Shown here in pieces: positions 35,542 to 45,600 of a DNA stretch of 64,000 bases; positions within the stretch are counted from its first letter, which is position 1; every line of letters begins with the position of its first letter. The stretch lies in assembly GCF_023898315.1 (NCBI RefSeq), contig NC_064615.1, forward strand, positions 4,908,501 through 4,972,500. Direction: 5' to 3'. Below the pieces are notes generated by a model. It had not been told where the DNA came from. It did not search any database and saw only the letters and a program-made list of their open reading frames with translations. Source of the DNA: Schistocerca nitens (taxonomy: Eukaryota; Arthropoda; Insecta; Orthoptera; Acrididae). A program made the position numbers and the translations under genes.

Positions 35542-35544
<3 letters not shown>
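32931..35544 (-). mobile_element. PLE copy C, longest intact ORF, 5' truncated
   Basis: A minus-strand PLE whose tail begins at 32931 (lacking the terminal repeat and the outermost tail) and whose coding part is open to 35544, where it meets (TA)n. It lacks the first roughly 200 codons seen in copy A. Both ends lie in (TA)n tracts. Confidence 0.88.
33277..35544 (-). CDS. PLE reverse transcriptase-GIY-YIG endonuclease (partial, open)
   Basis: Open for about 755 codons from the (TA)n junction to the stop at 33277, without a native start. Motifs in order: ILPADKGSTTVVLDR; FYLLPKIHKPNHPGRPIV; TIDATSLYTNIPHVQG (motif A); KGTAMGTRMAPSYANLFM (motif B region); RFIDDIFMIW (catalytic DD); FLDVDLHL; the Cys pair linker CNRPRCKTC; then the GIY-YIG region YQLTCLHCEAFYVRMTS. 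In copies A and B that last motif reads YVGMTS; the Gly to Arg change (codon at 33523-33525) hits the most conserved position of the nuclease. So the RT looks intact but the endonuclease is probably defective. PLE proteins reverse transcribe their own RNA at a nicked target. Confidence 0.9.

Positions 35545-35603
<59 letters not shown>
35545..35603. repeat. (TA)n microsatellite
   Basis: Separates the truncated 5' end of PLE copy C from the next PLE terminus. Confidence 0.95.
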
Positions 35604-35604
<1 letters not shown>

Positions 35605-35605
35605 C

Positions 35606-36224
35606 AGAGGGAAACATTCCACGTGGAAAAAATATATATCTAAAAAGAAAGATGATGAGACTTACCAAACAAAAGCGCTGGCAGGTCGATAGACACACAA
35701 ACAAACACAAATATACACACAAAATTCAAGCTTTCGCAACAAACTGTTGCCTCATCAGGAAAGAGGGAAGGAGAGGGAAAGACGAAAGGATGTGGGTTTT
35801 AAGGGAGAGGGTAAGGAGTCATTCCAATCCCGGGAGCGGAAAGACTTACCTTAGGGGGAAAAAAGGACAGATATACACTCGCACACACACACATATCCAT
35901 CCACACATACAGACACAAGCAGACATATTAAAAGACTTTTAATATGTCTGCTTGTGTCTGTATGTGTGGATGGATATGTGTGTGTGTGCGAGTGTATATC
36001 TGTCCTTTTTTCCCCCCTAAGGTAAGTCTTTCCGCTCCCGGGATTGGAATGACTCCTTACCCTCTCCCTTAAAACCCACATCCTTTCGTCTTTCCCTCTC
36101 CTTCCCTCTTTCCTGATGAGGCAACAGTTTGTTGCGAAAGCTTGAATTTTGTGTGTATATTTGTGTTTGTTTGTGTGTCTATCGACCTGCCAGCGCTTTT
36201 GTTTGGTAAGTCTCATCATCTTTC

Positions 36225-36229
<5 letters not shown>
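35606..36229. mobile_element. PLE tail palindrome (foldback), near-perfect
   Basis: The left arm (35606-35934) is a minus-strand PLE tail including the terminal AGAGGGAAACATTCCACG. The right arm (35936-36229) is the same tail on the plus strand. The centre is a single base at 35935 (TTAAAAG-A-CTTTTAA). Over about 294 bp the arms differ only by about one base (length of a C run near 36015). Right-arm sequence ends CTTTCTTTTTATATA, so it lacks the terminal 45 bp. No coding sequence. Both ends abut (TA)n. Confidence 0.9.

Positions 36230-36293
<64 letters not shown>
36229..36293. repeat. (TA)n microsatellite
   Basis: About 32 TA units following the PLE palindrome. Confidence 0.95.
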
Positions 36294-36295
<2 letters not shown>

Positions 36296-36994
36296 AGTGA
36301 GGTTGTTAGGCATGGCACATTAAGGTTACTGTATTTACCCAGTTATAAGATGAGATTTTTTCACAAATTCATCATTTGAAAAATACAGTCATCTTACATT
36401 CGCAGCTTAAAGTATTACTGCTGAGGTTAACATTTTTACCTTGTTTAGTAGAATATATAGTGGTCACCTTTACATTTAAAAATGAAGCTTTGGCTATTGA
36501 AGTCATGTGCAGATTTATTTTGAAGAATTCAGAAGGGCAGGGCAGGGCAAACAGTACTCACATTCAAACAGGCTCAAGATTTCCCGATACGCAGAAATGC
36601 TCAATACAGTATTGGCATCGCTCGAACAATTAAGTGACATTTGCTTCAAGCAGTGCTATTGCACAGGATACGCAACAAACTATGAACTAGCCACAACAAC
36701 AATCTATTGTTCTGCTTAGAATATGACAGTTTTGTGAAACACAAGAGGACATGGTACTAAATTCTATCAATTTACAAACTCTTCTTTTGTTTGAACAGAT
36801 TTACAATAAAATTTGTGGATGCCATATACAAACATTAATGCTGCTTTTTAAGTAAAGATAACATTCAAAAGTGGAAATGTTGCCCTTCAAAAAACAGTAC
36901 TCGATTTTGAACCCAGATCAGTTTTATTTAATTATGAGAGACTGTAATGATGAGGGTTGCAAAGGAGAAATTCAATCACTGTACAGGTATTTGA
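36294..36994. other. Unclassified intron sequence
   Basis: No gene is recognised with confidence. A plus-strand stretch at 36520-36620 (KQYSHSNRLKISRYAEMLNT) is faintly like the helix-turn-helix start of pogo-type transposases, too weak to call. Confidence 0.3.
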
Positions 36995-38820
36995 ATGAGT
37001 GAATGAATGAATGAAAATAGCCTGTGTTGTCCCACTGAAGGCAAAGGCCTCCTACAAGTGGGAGTAGCTGCTTTTAAAGACTCACGTGTTGAGCTAGTTC
37101 GCACAAGAGGGTACCACACTCAATGCACACTACACACTGAATTACACTCGATTACTTAGTTGTAGTTTCTCCTTTCTGTTTCTGGCTATGTTGGTCCACT
37201 GTCTCCCTGCTTGTTTTCTCAATAAGTCCGACTATTTGTGTCTTGGTCTTCCTGGGAGTCTCTTGCCGATGTAGGGGACTCGTGTGGTAGTTTGTGCCAT
37301 CCATCCGTCATCTTGCAGCCTCACCACGTGGCCACGCCATTTCCATTTGGTCTTTGTAGCCTGTTGTGCTATGCCTATTGTTGCTGTCACCTTGTGTATC
37401 GAGGTGTTCAATATTCTGTCTTTCAGAGAGATGCCAAGGATCTTCCTCTGCATTTTTCTTTGGGATACCTGTAGAGTGTTTCTCCCTTTGGCTTTGAGAG
37501 ACCATGTGTGACATCAGTATAACAACACTGGAAAAACGCAGCTTTCGAGTGCATCGATTTTGAGTCCCCTATTCAAGGTTCTTCCTAGCAATATGAACTT
37601 TAAGGCGCAGAAAGCTTTCCAAGCTAAGGAAATTCTTGGTTTTATTTCTTTTTCCATTTTGTCGTTAATTATTTGTCCTAGGTATATGTATTGTGATGCA
37701 CAATAGTTCTGTTCCTTCAAGATGTATTGGGGTTTCTAATCCATTTGTCATTACTTGTGTTTTAGATTTGTTCATTGTGAGTCCTACTATCTTGCTTTGT
37801 GTGTTAAGCTCCTGGAGCATTGATTGCAGTTCCCTCGCAATTTTGGCGAAGAGGACTATGTAGTCACCGACCTCAAATTTGTTAGTCTCTTGCCGTTGAG
37901 GCATATTCCGTCTTTCTTATTCCATTTTAGTTTCCTGAATATGTCCTTCAGTATGCAGGCAAATAATTTTGGGAAGATGGGATCCCCTTGTCTAACTCCT
38001 CTTTCCACGCGGAAAGGTTGGCACGTCTCTTCGGTTTTAATGCTAACAAAGCTGTAGTTTTGATTGTTTCTTAGTAATTGGATGTATTTTGCTTCTACTC
38101 CTTGATTTCTTAGTGTTTGAACTATGTTTGGGTGTTCGACAGTAACAAATGCTTTGCTGTAATCAACAAAAGCAAGGTATATTTTGAGATGGTGATGATC
38201 TGATTTTTCTATTATCTGATTAATGGTTTGAATATTGTCGACTGTGCTAAATCCTTTGTGGAACCCTGCTTGTTCTGAGGGTTGGTTCTTGTCTAGTGTT
38301 TTTGTTAATCATCTTGTTAGTATTTTCGTGAACAGTTTACATAGGTTACACATCGGGCTTATGGGTCTATGAGTCTATAATTGTTCATGTCACCTTTCGT
38401 ACCTTTTTTGTGCAAAAGTACAATCGTACTTGTTTTCCACTGATCGGGAATGTCTTCGGTTTGTATGATTTTGCCGAACACTTCTGTGATGATTGGAGTT
38501 AGGGGATCTTGGGCTTCTTTTAAGAGCTCACTGTATATGTTGTCTTCTCCAGGTGACTTTCCATTTTTCAATTCAGTCATGGTTGTTCTAACCTCGCTGT
38601 GTATTATAGCGGGTATGGTTTCAGTGGTGTTTGGGTGTGGATCGACAGGATTGTGGTCTGTGGCTTTGTTTGGTAGAGAACTTTTGTATATTGCTTTGTA
38701 GAATTCCTTTGCTGATTTGATTATATCCTCTCTTGTGTTTAGATGTTCTCCCGCCTGATTCTTCATTCCTAGTATCCACTGTTTCCTGCCCTGGGCAGTT
38801 ATATTTCCTAATTAAATTAA
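36995..38820 (-). pseudogene. RTE-like LINE (second subfamily), 5' truncated, decayed
   Basis: A (TTCA)n-like 3' tail lies at 36995-37015 (GAATGAATGAATGAA on the plus strand). Minus-strand blocks in order: FYKAIYKSSLPNKATD (38690), VRTTMTELKNGKSPGEDNIY (38590), FGKIIQTEDIPDQWKTSTIV (38470), a degraded palm, GDYIVLFAKIARELQSMLQE (37880; the catalytic FADD has become FEVGD), KIVGLTMNKSKTQVMTNG, and the C-terminal QRKILGISLKDRILNTSIHK, KWKWRGHVVRLQDDGW and GKRLPGRPRHK. It differs from the RTE copies at 4.9 and 61.7 kb. Confidence 0.8.
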
Positions 38821-39944
38821 TATACACGGTGTAGCTGCAAGAAAAGCTAAGCTTCCACATATAATATTGGTCTTTTTTTGCCTGTGTTCCACTTTAAGAC
38901 ACATCAGTCAAATGTGACAGTAAAATTTTAAATAATGACATAAATGTCTTGTCTTCTTGGCTCGAAATTCTTCTAACTGGCTGGCCCTCACTGTGTTAAG
39001 CTTTAAATGAGAATCAAATTCTCTGTAATTTAAGAAATTCAAAGCACGTTTGCACACATAACATAATTCATCTTTTGTAAAGTGAAATTTACTTTGAAAG
39101 TAAGGCTTTTCAAACCATCATTCGCAATATTTTTCCACAACCTGTTAGAATTCATTTCAGCAGTTATCAGAGAGTGTCAGAAAATGGCATTACTGTGCAT
39201 ATGCATCTATGATGACATAGGAAGCCCATATGTTCATACATTTATAGCATTAATCTTAAATTATGTCATAAACAAAGTAGGACATCAGAGGATACTCCAA
39301 GTGCATAGAAATTTTGTAAACCATACTAAAATGCACAATTTGGATTAAAGTGCACATTCATACGACCAGATTCACGAAGAAGAAGGCCCCAACCTGATAT
39401 TAAGCTTTTCAGAGAAGTCTTCGGGATGTAAATTTTCTTTGAGTACCAGTACTGCATTATCTCAGGTTTGGTTCTTTATTATGGCATAATGCCATATGTG
39501 CCAAAAGATAAAAACATGCACTTGAAATTCAGCAAATAGTTGACACTAGCCAACAGTGTTTTAAATAAACTGACTGCCTCTGCAGAAAAGATTAATAAAA
39601 GCCTAATTTCTGTGGCAAATTGACAAAAACAACTTCACTGTTCTGCAAGGCAATTAATGCCTGACTGCCAAAAACCTGGAAATAAAATTGGACAATAAAC
39701 TAGTAACAGCCTTCCATAATTATGTAAATGTATTTTAATTCACTTGATAGCTCCCGGCCACAGAAATCCGTTTTGTTTTCATTTGATGTGAGAGCTGTAA
39801 ATGAAGAGGAAACAGCAAAATCACTAAACATAAACACAGGTCACGTGGAGACTACTCCCCTCCTCACTACAATACAGACTGCTCTTCGCATGCACGTGTC
39901 TGGTTGCTTTGGTGCGCCACAAAAATTTTTCTGGATTGCATCTG
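38821..39944. other. tRNase Z intron, no gene recognised
   Basis: AT-rich. No convincing coding frame or repeat signature on either strand. Confidence 0.45.
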
Positions 39945-40288
39945 GTTGATTGGTTGGTTTGGGATATAAAGGGACCAAACTACAGGGTCATCAGTTTCTT
40001 TTTCCTCAAGCGAACAAGTCTCAAGGGAAAATAAATGAGTTGGAGGAAGCAAAAGATCGTAAAACTAATTGGGAACCACACCAAAAGAAAAAACCAAAGA
40101 GGCAAATAGACATTAAAACAAAAGGTAGAGGAAGATGATAAAATCACACAGCAGATGGCCTGGGCTGGCTGATCATGAGGATGAAAAAGAATGAGCTGGC
40201 CACTCTGCCACATACTACAATCACCAGCCTGAAAGACAAGGCGAGAAGTACACACATAGGGAAAAGATAAACACCAAGGCAAACAAAA

Positions 40289-41090
40289 TCAAAGAAACAG
40301 TGACAAAGAAGTAAAAAGGAGGGTTGGTGGAGCTCTAGGAGCAAAGGCCAGATGCCCAACCTTAGACTGTATGATACAAATCCCCTCATGAATAAAACAT
40401 AAAACTAAATCAGCCACGGAGGCTTTGTCGCCCAACACCATACGTAGGGTGCTGGGAAGGTTAAAATTCCACCACAGAGTGGCTAAAATTGGGCAGTCCA
40501 GCAAGAGATGGACAACAGTTGTATGGGAGCCACAGTAACACCAAGTTGGGTCCTCGTGATGGAGGAGGTTACCAGGTGTGAGCCACGTATGGTTCATGTA
40601 GAGCTGGCAAAGGACAACAAGAGTCCCTGTGAGTTGTCTCCTTGATAACACGAAATTTATTTGGGGTATTGACGGTGCGCCATTTGGTATCCCAGACTGC
40701 GAAAACTTTGCGGCGGAAGACCAATTGGAGGTCAGTCTCCGGCAGGCCGATCTCCACAGTTGGCTTACTGGTAGCCTGCATGGCCAGGCTATCAGCAAGT
40801 TCATTGACCAGTATCCCAACATGTCCTGGGTTCCAAATGAAGGTCACTGAACATATGCTGTTCTCAAGGGCATAAAAACTCACGGAGAGTCATTACCAAA
40901 GGATGTCGAGGGAAGCACTGGTCGAGAGCTTGTTGGCTGCTTAAGAAGTCACAACAGATGACGAAGGACTTACCAGCGCAGGAGCAGATATGCACAAGAG
41001 CATGACAGATGCCTACCAGCTTCACAGTGAAAACACTGCAGCCATCCAGCCAGGTGATGGGCCATTTTGGATACGGAAGACGAAATGTTG
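40289..41090 (-). pseudogene. LINE RNase H domain and C-terminal zinc finger
   Basis: Two minus-strand frames. Frame one has CSVTFIWNPGHVGILVNELA, the RNase H motif (WxPxHxGxxxNExAD) with catalytic residues. Upstream, to about 41090, are fragments like SFVICCDFLSSQQALDQCF (the D and SxxxL block). A frameshift leads into LYMNHTWLTPGNLLHHEDPT, CYCGSHTTVVHLLLDCPILA (CCHC-type finger). RNase H removes the RNA strand after first-strand synthesis. Broken by frameshifts. Confidence 0.8.
40418..40546 (-). repeat. Source block of a 129-bp inverted duplication
   Basis: Minus-strand sequence from the C-terminal zinc-finger region of the I-group LINE. Its reverse complement is found at 42321-42449 with one difference. 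Confidence 0.9.
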
Positions 41091-41094
41091 AGGG

Positions 41095-43257
41095 CGAAAA
41101 ATTCTAAATCTGTGCATAAGGAATCATGTTTTAGTGAACAATATATTCTCCAAGAAACAAGATAGCCATAAGATTACTAGATATGGCTGGGATGGCATAT
41201 CTAAGACAGTTATAGACTATATATTAATGGACAAATTAATTGGAGGAAAAGTAAGGGACACTAAAGTCATACCAAGTGAGCACTTGGATAGTGGCCACAG
41301 GTTACTAGTAGCTGATCTAAATTAGAAGATGAAAAGTTTGAATTCTGTACAAAGAATGCCAAAAATTGAGGAGTGGAAGTTGAAAGAAGAAGAAAAGTTT
41401 CCAAAATCTAGAAGCACAAAAACTGCCAAAAACTGAAAGGGGAAGTGTAGAGGAAGAATGGAGAATTGTGAAAGAAGAAAAGGGGAAGAGTTGGGAAATA
41501 TTCACCCAGAAACTAGAGCAGGATAGCAAAGGGAACCAAAAACTGCTATATGGGTTATTGAAAAGTAAAATATCTGATAGAGAAGACATAAAAGCAATTG
41601 AAACAGAGAATGGGGATATTATCAGGGACAAGGAAGGTATCAGAGAAGAGATGAATTATTTTGAAATCTTACTGAATGGGGAAGGTGCACAAGAAACTGA
41701 CACTGAAATCATTGAATTAGAGGAAGAGTAGGATCCAATCTCTTGGTTAGAAAATGAGAATTCCCTGAAACAGATGAAAAGTGGGAAGGCGGCTGGAGTA
41801 GATGAGCCGACAACGGATATGGTTAAAGCTGCAGGAATCCATGGAATACAATGGTTACACTGGGTGCTGGGGGCGATATGGAAAGACAAGAAAGCGCCGG
41901 ATAAATGGAAAAAAGGAATTATAATACCATTGTTCAAGATAGGTAGTAGAAAGAAATGCAACTACCAAGGAATCACACTGTTATCACACTGCCTTAAGAT
42001 AATGGAGAAGATCATACAGAAAATATAGTGGAAAATTCTAGAACACCAATTATAGGAACAACAGCATGAGTTCAGAAGTAATAGGGAAATGATAGATCTA
42101 ATTTTCTCCTTCTGTCAGTTAATGGAGAAATATTGGGAAAAAGGAATGGACTTGATAGTAGTATTCATGGATTTGGAAAAAGCATATGACAGTGTACCAA
42201 AGGATAAAATATGGGAATGCCTGAGAAAACAATGTTCCAAAACATAATATTCCTGATTCATTAATTAAAAAAGTCCAGATGCTGTACAATGGTTGTGAGA
42301 GCACTGTACAAGTAGGAGGTGGTGTTACTGTGGCTCCCATACAACTGTTGTCCATCTCTTGCTGGACTGCCCAATTTTAGCCACTCTGTGGTGGAATTTT
42401 AACCTTCCCAGCACCCTACGTATGGTGTTGGGCGACAAAGCCTCCATGGTTTACGACAAAGAGAGGTGTTCAGCAAGGCAGTTCACTCTCCCCTTTACTC
42501 TTCATTACACTTATGGACACATTCATGAAAGAAATCAAGGGAGAAGAAAATGAAGATCTCAACGCATTTGTTTTTGCTGATGACATCACCATTTGGGGAG
42601 AGAGGGAAATGGAGGTTCAGAGGAGACTGGATTACTGGAACACAAAATTAAAAAAAAATCAAGTTAACTGTGTAGGAACAAGACAGTGGCAATGAAGATG
42701 ACCAGGACAGCCACACCTTGTCACATCATACTGGAGGGAGAGAAGGTTGAATGTGTGAAAAGCTTCAATTATCTGGGTAGCATCATATCACGCAATGGAA
42801 GTTCCAAACTAGAAGTCAAACAGAATAACAAAAGGAGTTAGCTTCTTCGACCAAGTACGAAATCTAATCCGGGAAAGGAAGTCCCTCAAAGAGCCAAACA
42901 GACCACGTATAAAACTTATCTCCTGATGTAAAGCCTAGAGGATAGTGTCAAAAATAAAAGGAGAACAGAGTCAAATACAAGCATGTGAAATGAAGTTCCT
43001 TATGTCAGCTCTACAAAATACTAGGAGAGACAGAGTAAGGAATGATTATATAAGGAGAGACCTGTGGGTGACATTGACTACAGAGGAGAGAACGAGTGCT
43101 TTGAGATTAAAATGGTTCGGTCATGTGAAGCGAATGCACCCGACTCAAACTCCACATCAGTATTTGGAAATGGAGGTACCAGGAAGAAGACCAATTGGGC
43201 GGCCTAGAAAGAGATGGACGACTAGGTTAAAGAAGATCTCAAGAGGAGAGGAGTAAC
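41095..43257 (+). pseudogene. RTE/Proto-like LINE fragment inside the I-group LINE
   Basis: Plus-strand blocks: FSKKQDSHKITRYGWDGISK and VIDYILMDKLIGGKVRDTKV (endonuclease C-terminus; DSGHRLLVADL for SDH), EEMNYFEILLNGEGAQET, MKSGKAAGVDEPTTDMVKAA (RT motif 0), KKGIIIPLFKIGSRKKC, VVFMDLEKAYDSVPKD (motif A, near 42160), a 129-bp foreign insert (42321-42449), then RGVQQGSSLSPLLFITLMDT-like sequence (motif B, with a frame change), FVFADDITIWGE (catalytic FADD, 42570), YLGSIISRNGSSKLE, and C-terminal RLKWFGHVKRMHPTQTPHQY and GRRPIGRPRKRWTTR. Several stops and frameshifts. Confidence 0.82.
42321..42449 (+). repeat. 129-bp insert copied in inverted orientation
   Basis: Begins GGTGTTACTGTGGCTCCC and ends GACAAAGCCTCCATGG. 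It is the reverse complement of 40418-40546 with a single A/G difference. It lies between RT motifs A and B of the plus-strand LINE and is unrelated to that LINE. Confidence 0.9.
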
Positions 43258-44496
43258 ATGGGGTGTAGTGGGGAGGGTAAAAGCTCTACCAGGACAGAAA
43301 CCAATGGAGGCTTATCGTTCACGAAGTCCCTACCTGGCTCACTGGAAGGAAATCCTGATGATGACAAGGAGGAAGAATGTGAAGCTCTTCGACTAACAGT
43401 TTCTTCTCCAGCAAGGGGAGGGGGGAGGGGGGGATGCGGCCAAAGTAGAAGCTTTGGGAGCAACAGAAGAAGACATTCCCCCAGCCAGCGGGAGAGGGTG
43501 AGGAAGATGGGTAGCCCTGAGAGCCCACTGGAGGAAGCTTAGGTGAGGGGCATAATGGTGTCATCGATAGTGACGCCGTTATAGTGGCAGCATAAGTAGA
43601 TAGCATTCAAACAGGATTCAATCTTTCGAATTTTAGTTTAGTCTCAAGGTAAAACAGCCTGTCCAGGGTCTTGTACCCCATAATTTTCCTCTCCTTTTGG
43701 AGTACTGGGCAGTCTGGCGAGCAGGGGGAGTGGTGCTCTCCACAGTTGACACAGGTGGGAGGTGGCGCACATGGAGTATTCAGATGCAGCGAATGTCTGC
43801 AGTCTCTACATGTGGTGCTGGAATTGCATCGGGAAGGCACGTGCCCCATTTTCCAGCACTTAAAGCACCGCGTAGGGGGAGGAAGGTAAGGTTTGACGTC
43901 ACATCAGTATACCGTCACCTTGACTTTTTCAGGTTACGAATCCTCTGCAAAGGCTAAGGTGAAGGCACCAGTGCAGCCCTATTGTCTTTAGGCCCCCTAA
44001 AGATGCGCTGAAGTGAATGTCCTACCATCCCAAATGGGCGCATAGCTCGTCGTCAGTCTGCAACAGGAGGTTGCGATGAAAAGTAATTCCCTGGACCATA
44101 TTGAAGCTTTTATGGGGAGTGATCGTAACAGGAATATCACCCAGCTTGACACAGGCGAGTAACACCCGGGACTGAGTTGGGAATGCTGTCTGAATCAAAA
44201 CCAACCCATTGCGCATTTTCGACAGTGCTGTCACTTCCCCAAACTTATCCTCCAGGTGCTCAACAAAAAAACAGAGGCTTCATATCCTGAAAGGAGTTCC
44301 CATCAGTTCCGCTGCACACTAAGTATGGAGGCAAATACGGATCTCTGTGTTCTGTAGTTCTACATTCCTCCCATGTTTTTGCTAGGGAGGGGAACAATTT
44401 AGTGTCATACCTGTCAGCATTGTAACCAACCTTTCCTTTCTTAAAGACTGCTGGGGCCATTCGGTCCCCATCAAAAGATGACTTGGTCCGCTTCAT
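43258..44496 (-). pseudogene. I-group LINE ORF1 (gag-like, CCHC knuckles)
   Basis: Starts MKRTKSSFDGDRMAPAVFKK. After frameshifts it continues LSKMRNGLVLIQTAFPTQSR, LLACVKLGDIPVTITPHKSF and CFKCWKMGHVPSRCNSSTTC (first CCHC knuckle, CX2CX4HX4C), then CRDCRHSLHLNTPC and CVNCGEHHSPCSPDCPVLQK (second and third Cys-rich knuckles). ORF1 proteins of this type coat the LINE RNA. The C-terminal part (43258-43620) is Ser/Pro-rich and frame-shifted. Confidence 0.8.
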
Positions 44497-45190
44497 TATG
44501 GGTCATCCACCCTGATGCCACCCACTCTGATCAGGGGCTCTCCCCACGGACACCACCCAGCCACAGCAAAGGCCTCCTGGCATGATGGTCTTTGCCGGGA
44601 GTCCTGATGCCCCAAGAAGATGGGCATCTACTCCTTGGCATACATGGAGAGTTTGGAGCTCTGGCCTCAGCAGTGCAATCCCTGTGTGTCAGGGGGCTAC
44701 CACCAAATGGGTAGAAGATGGACCCACCACAATGGGCTAGCTACTGTGCTGGACTTTGGGTGCCGAGAAATCTAATATTGTCTTAGGGTGAAAGATGGTA
44801 ATGGACTAGGGAAGGAGATGATGTACCCTGTAAGGTGTCCTTGCCCAGATGACTGGATTGCAGGTGAAGGTGCAGATCCAGGACGATATGATGTGCAGAA
44901 GGTCTAATTGCTCACTGGATGTACGGTGCACCACGTAAGGTGTTCATCCACAAATGGCCCACACTTTGGATAAATCTGAAAGAGGTGTAGGTCAAACCCT
45001 GCAAAGGGACCATAACTGATTTGGCTGAATAGTTGGAGAATCCATTTACTCACCTCATACGACAGACAGGAATACCTCGGGACTACTGTAACCCCGTGCC
45101 CACAGGGGAATAGCATCTGGCTGCTTGTTGCTACTGCTGATACACCTAACAGCCATACTTCAAGTAGCCAGAAGCAGGAGAAGGTACTGC

Positions 45191-45600
45191 TCTTACACGA
45201 CTCAACTGCTCATGCGCATCAGCCCACGCATGAACCTAATGTAAACCGTTGTGAAGTTACACTCTTTGGAAGCAATTTGTTGTTATGGCACTTTTTGCTG
45301 TTGGCAGACATTCATGAGAGCACTGTGTTTTGTTGTTGTAAATGGCACATTTCCATTGCAACTTAAATTTTATTTATTTTTTTCCCCTTGTTTATGCTTT
45401 ATTGCTGCAGTATTATTCTGCAGCAGTGGGCTTAAGTAAAATTCTTTGTTGGACTATCAGTTTTTACCAATCAAAACTACTAAAATTTAACTGAAAAGTA
45501 AAACAATGAAAAATTTCCAGAATTCTAAAAAAATTCCCGAGTTTTTCCTGGTCTTCTCCTGGATGAAAAAATTCCCAGGTCTTTCCCAGACGTGCTGGTT
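45191..45600. other. tRNase Z intron, no other feature
   Basis: A T-rich run at 45370-45390; otherwise nothing recognised. Confidence 0.4.

Larger units (their letters stand above)
39945..45190 (-). mobile_element. I-group LINE, interrupted and internally deleted
   Basis: On the minus strand it has a 5' leader (about 45190-44500), a gag-like ORF1 (44496-43258), an RNase H domain and C-terminal zinc finger (41090-40289) and a 3' UTR ending near 39945. The endonuclease and RT expected between ORF1 and RNase H are absent. In their place lies a plus-strand LINE (41095-43257). Having RNase H downstream of RT is a feature of the I superfamily (I, LOA and relatives). No target duplication seen. Confidence 0.75.

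Noticed and set aside
31296..36293. CRISPR-like or satellite array
   Set aside because: Repeats vary in length and orientation, encode RT, and are separated by (TA)n; they are PLE copies, not a regular array.
36520..36620. pogo/Tigger-type transposase start
   Set aside because: A single weak 20-residue resemblance with no supporting catalytic blocks or inverted ends.
43239..43606. Independent host gene in the Ser/Pro-rich frames
   Set aside because: They are collinear with the frame-shifted C-terminus of the I-group LINE ORF1.
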